Origin: Alistipes sp. CAG:514
GTDB taxonomy: Bacteria > Bacteroidota > Bacteroidia > Bacteroidales > UBA932
Reading direction: 5' to 3'
DNA: 13,545 nt
NCBI GenBank assembly: GCA_000431015.1
Contig: HF985998.1
Span: 12,739 to 26,283 of the forward strand
Positions 13,211-13,545 of this stretch are shown here, piece by piece (within the stretch, counting starts at the first letter, position 1; every line of letters begins with the position of its first letter). The position numbers were made by a program, and so were the translations under genes. The notes beneath the pieces are model-generated. The model made no database searches. It saw only the letters and a program-made list of their open reading frames with translations, and was not told the origin of the DNA.

Positions 13211-13545
13211 TCAGGCAACATTTTAACCCAATATCGTCACCCGAAAGTGCAGCACGGCACGCTTGAGCGACACCTCAGCGCTTCTTCGTCGCCCAAGAGT
13301 GCGGCACGACGCGTTCAGGCGACACTTCAGCCCATTTTCGTTGCCGAAAGGTGCAAGGCAGAATGACGTAAGGATGAAGGGACTCTTCGGCAACGAAACC
13401 CACACTTTTCGTCGCCCGAGAGTAAAGTACGGCACGCTTGGGTGACACTTCCGAGCATTTTCGTCGCCCGAGAGTGTAGTACGGCACGCTTAGGCGACAC
13501 TTCCGTCCATTTTCGTCGCCCGAGAGTGCAGCACGACACTTTCAG
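13211..13545. repeat. 52-bp tandem repeat array running off the window
   Basis: The marker CGTCGCCCGAGAGT or close variants recurs at 13235, 13287, 13339, 13410, 13462 and 13514. Steps are 52, 52, 71, 52 and 52 bases. A partial unit (about 13211-13234) precedes it, and the last copy is cut by the window end. Conserved blocks in each unit are TTTTCGTCGCCCGAGAGT, a GGCACGCTT stretch and GGCGACACTTC. GTCGCC and GGCGAC within a unit can pair. The 71-base step contains a copy in reverse orientation. Several frames are open through the array, but because 52 is not a multiple of three, no single peptide repeats in frame. No gene is visible in bases 13056-13545. Confidence 0.85.
13336..13398. repeat. 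Inverted repeat unit inside the 52-bp array
   Basis: TTTCGTTGCCGAA (13336-13348) and TTCGGCAACGAAA (13386-13398) are perfect 13-bp inverted arms separated by 37 bases. The right arm resembles the reverse complement of the array marker (compare CTCTCGGGCGACGAAA), so part of a unit appears in flipped orientation. This accounts for the 71-base step in an otherwise 52-base array. Confidence 0.75.

Noticed and set aside
13139..13539. Several overlapping short open frames on both strands in the repeat arrays
   Set aside because: Repeat periods of 26 and 52 bp are not multiples of three, so each frame cycles through the same repeat in all phases; absence of stops follows from repeat composition and not from coding.
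13073..13545. CRISPR array
   Set aside because: Whole units are repeated without unique spacers, unit ends are contiguous, and no cas gene is in the window.

Overview
The window looks like chromosomal DNA of a GC-rich (high-50s % by eye) member of the Bacteroidota, most likely Bacteroidales. Supporting signs are the Bacteroidota-type -7 promoter boxes (TAnnTTTG) on both sides of the only divergent intergenic region, FabK as enoyl-ACP reductase, a membrane-anchored AraC regulator, a TonB C-terminal domain fused to a secreted protein, and the close match of the carboxyltransferase to the form I know from Bacteroides. The genus cannot be fixed from this window.

Layout. (1) Bases 1-3299, plus strand: a tight run of fabK (5' end outside the window), fabF, fabZ and an RluA-type pseudouridine synthase, closed by a hairpin that also serves the convergent gene. 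FabF, FabZ and FabK supply the condensation, dehydration and final reduction steps of type II fatty acid elongation; only the ketoreductase step (FabG) is not seen here. (2) Bases 3343-10098, minus strand: reading from 10098 leftwards, a SPOR-domain lipoprotein overlaps by 4 bases an unusual M28-like secreted protein with a TonB C-terminal domain. Leucyl-tRNA synthetase follows after 17 bases and a YitT-family membrane protein 3 bases later. A terminator then separates this operon from a seven-helix membrane AraC regulator. (3) Bases 10099-10311: divergent promoters and a structured 5' leader. (4) Bases 10312-13055, plus strand: the carboxyltransferase subunit of a biotin-dependent carboxylase (pyruvate carboxylase B / oxaloacetate decarboxylase alpha type). 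Its C-terminal carrier-like domain lacks the biotinyl lysine and it ends in a repeat-encoded Gly/Ala tail. A one-base-overlapping gene for a uracil/hypoxanthine-DNA glycosylase-like protein follows, with an unusual N-terminal extension. (5) Bases 13056-13545: no gene, but two tandem-repeat arrays with periods of 26 and 52 bp, the second running off the window.

The most notable points are: the M28 protein has lost most of its zinc ligands and its general base while gaining a TonB domain; the carboxylase leader has mutually exclusive pairings; the carboxylase carrier domain lacks the biotin lysine; the glycosylase extension contains a perfect inverted repeat; the 26/52-bp arrays include an inverted unit; and the hexamer GAATAT is over-represented in all three codon phases. 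I do not see a complete new defence or mobile system. The housekeeping genes look ordinary. All alignments are from memory and by eye, and all counts are by hand.
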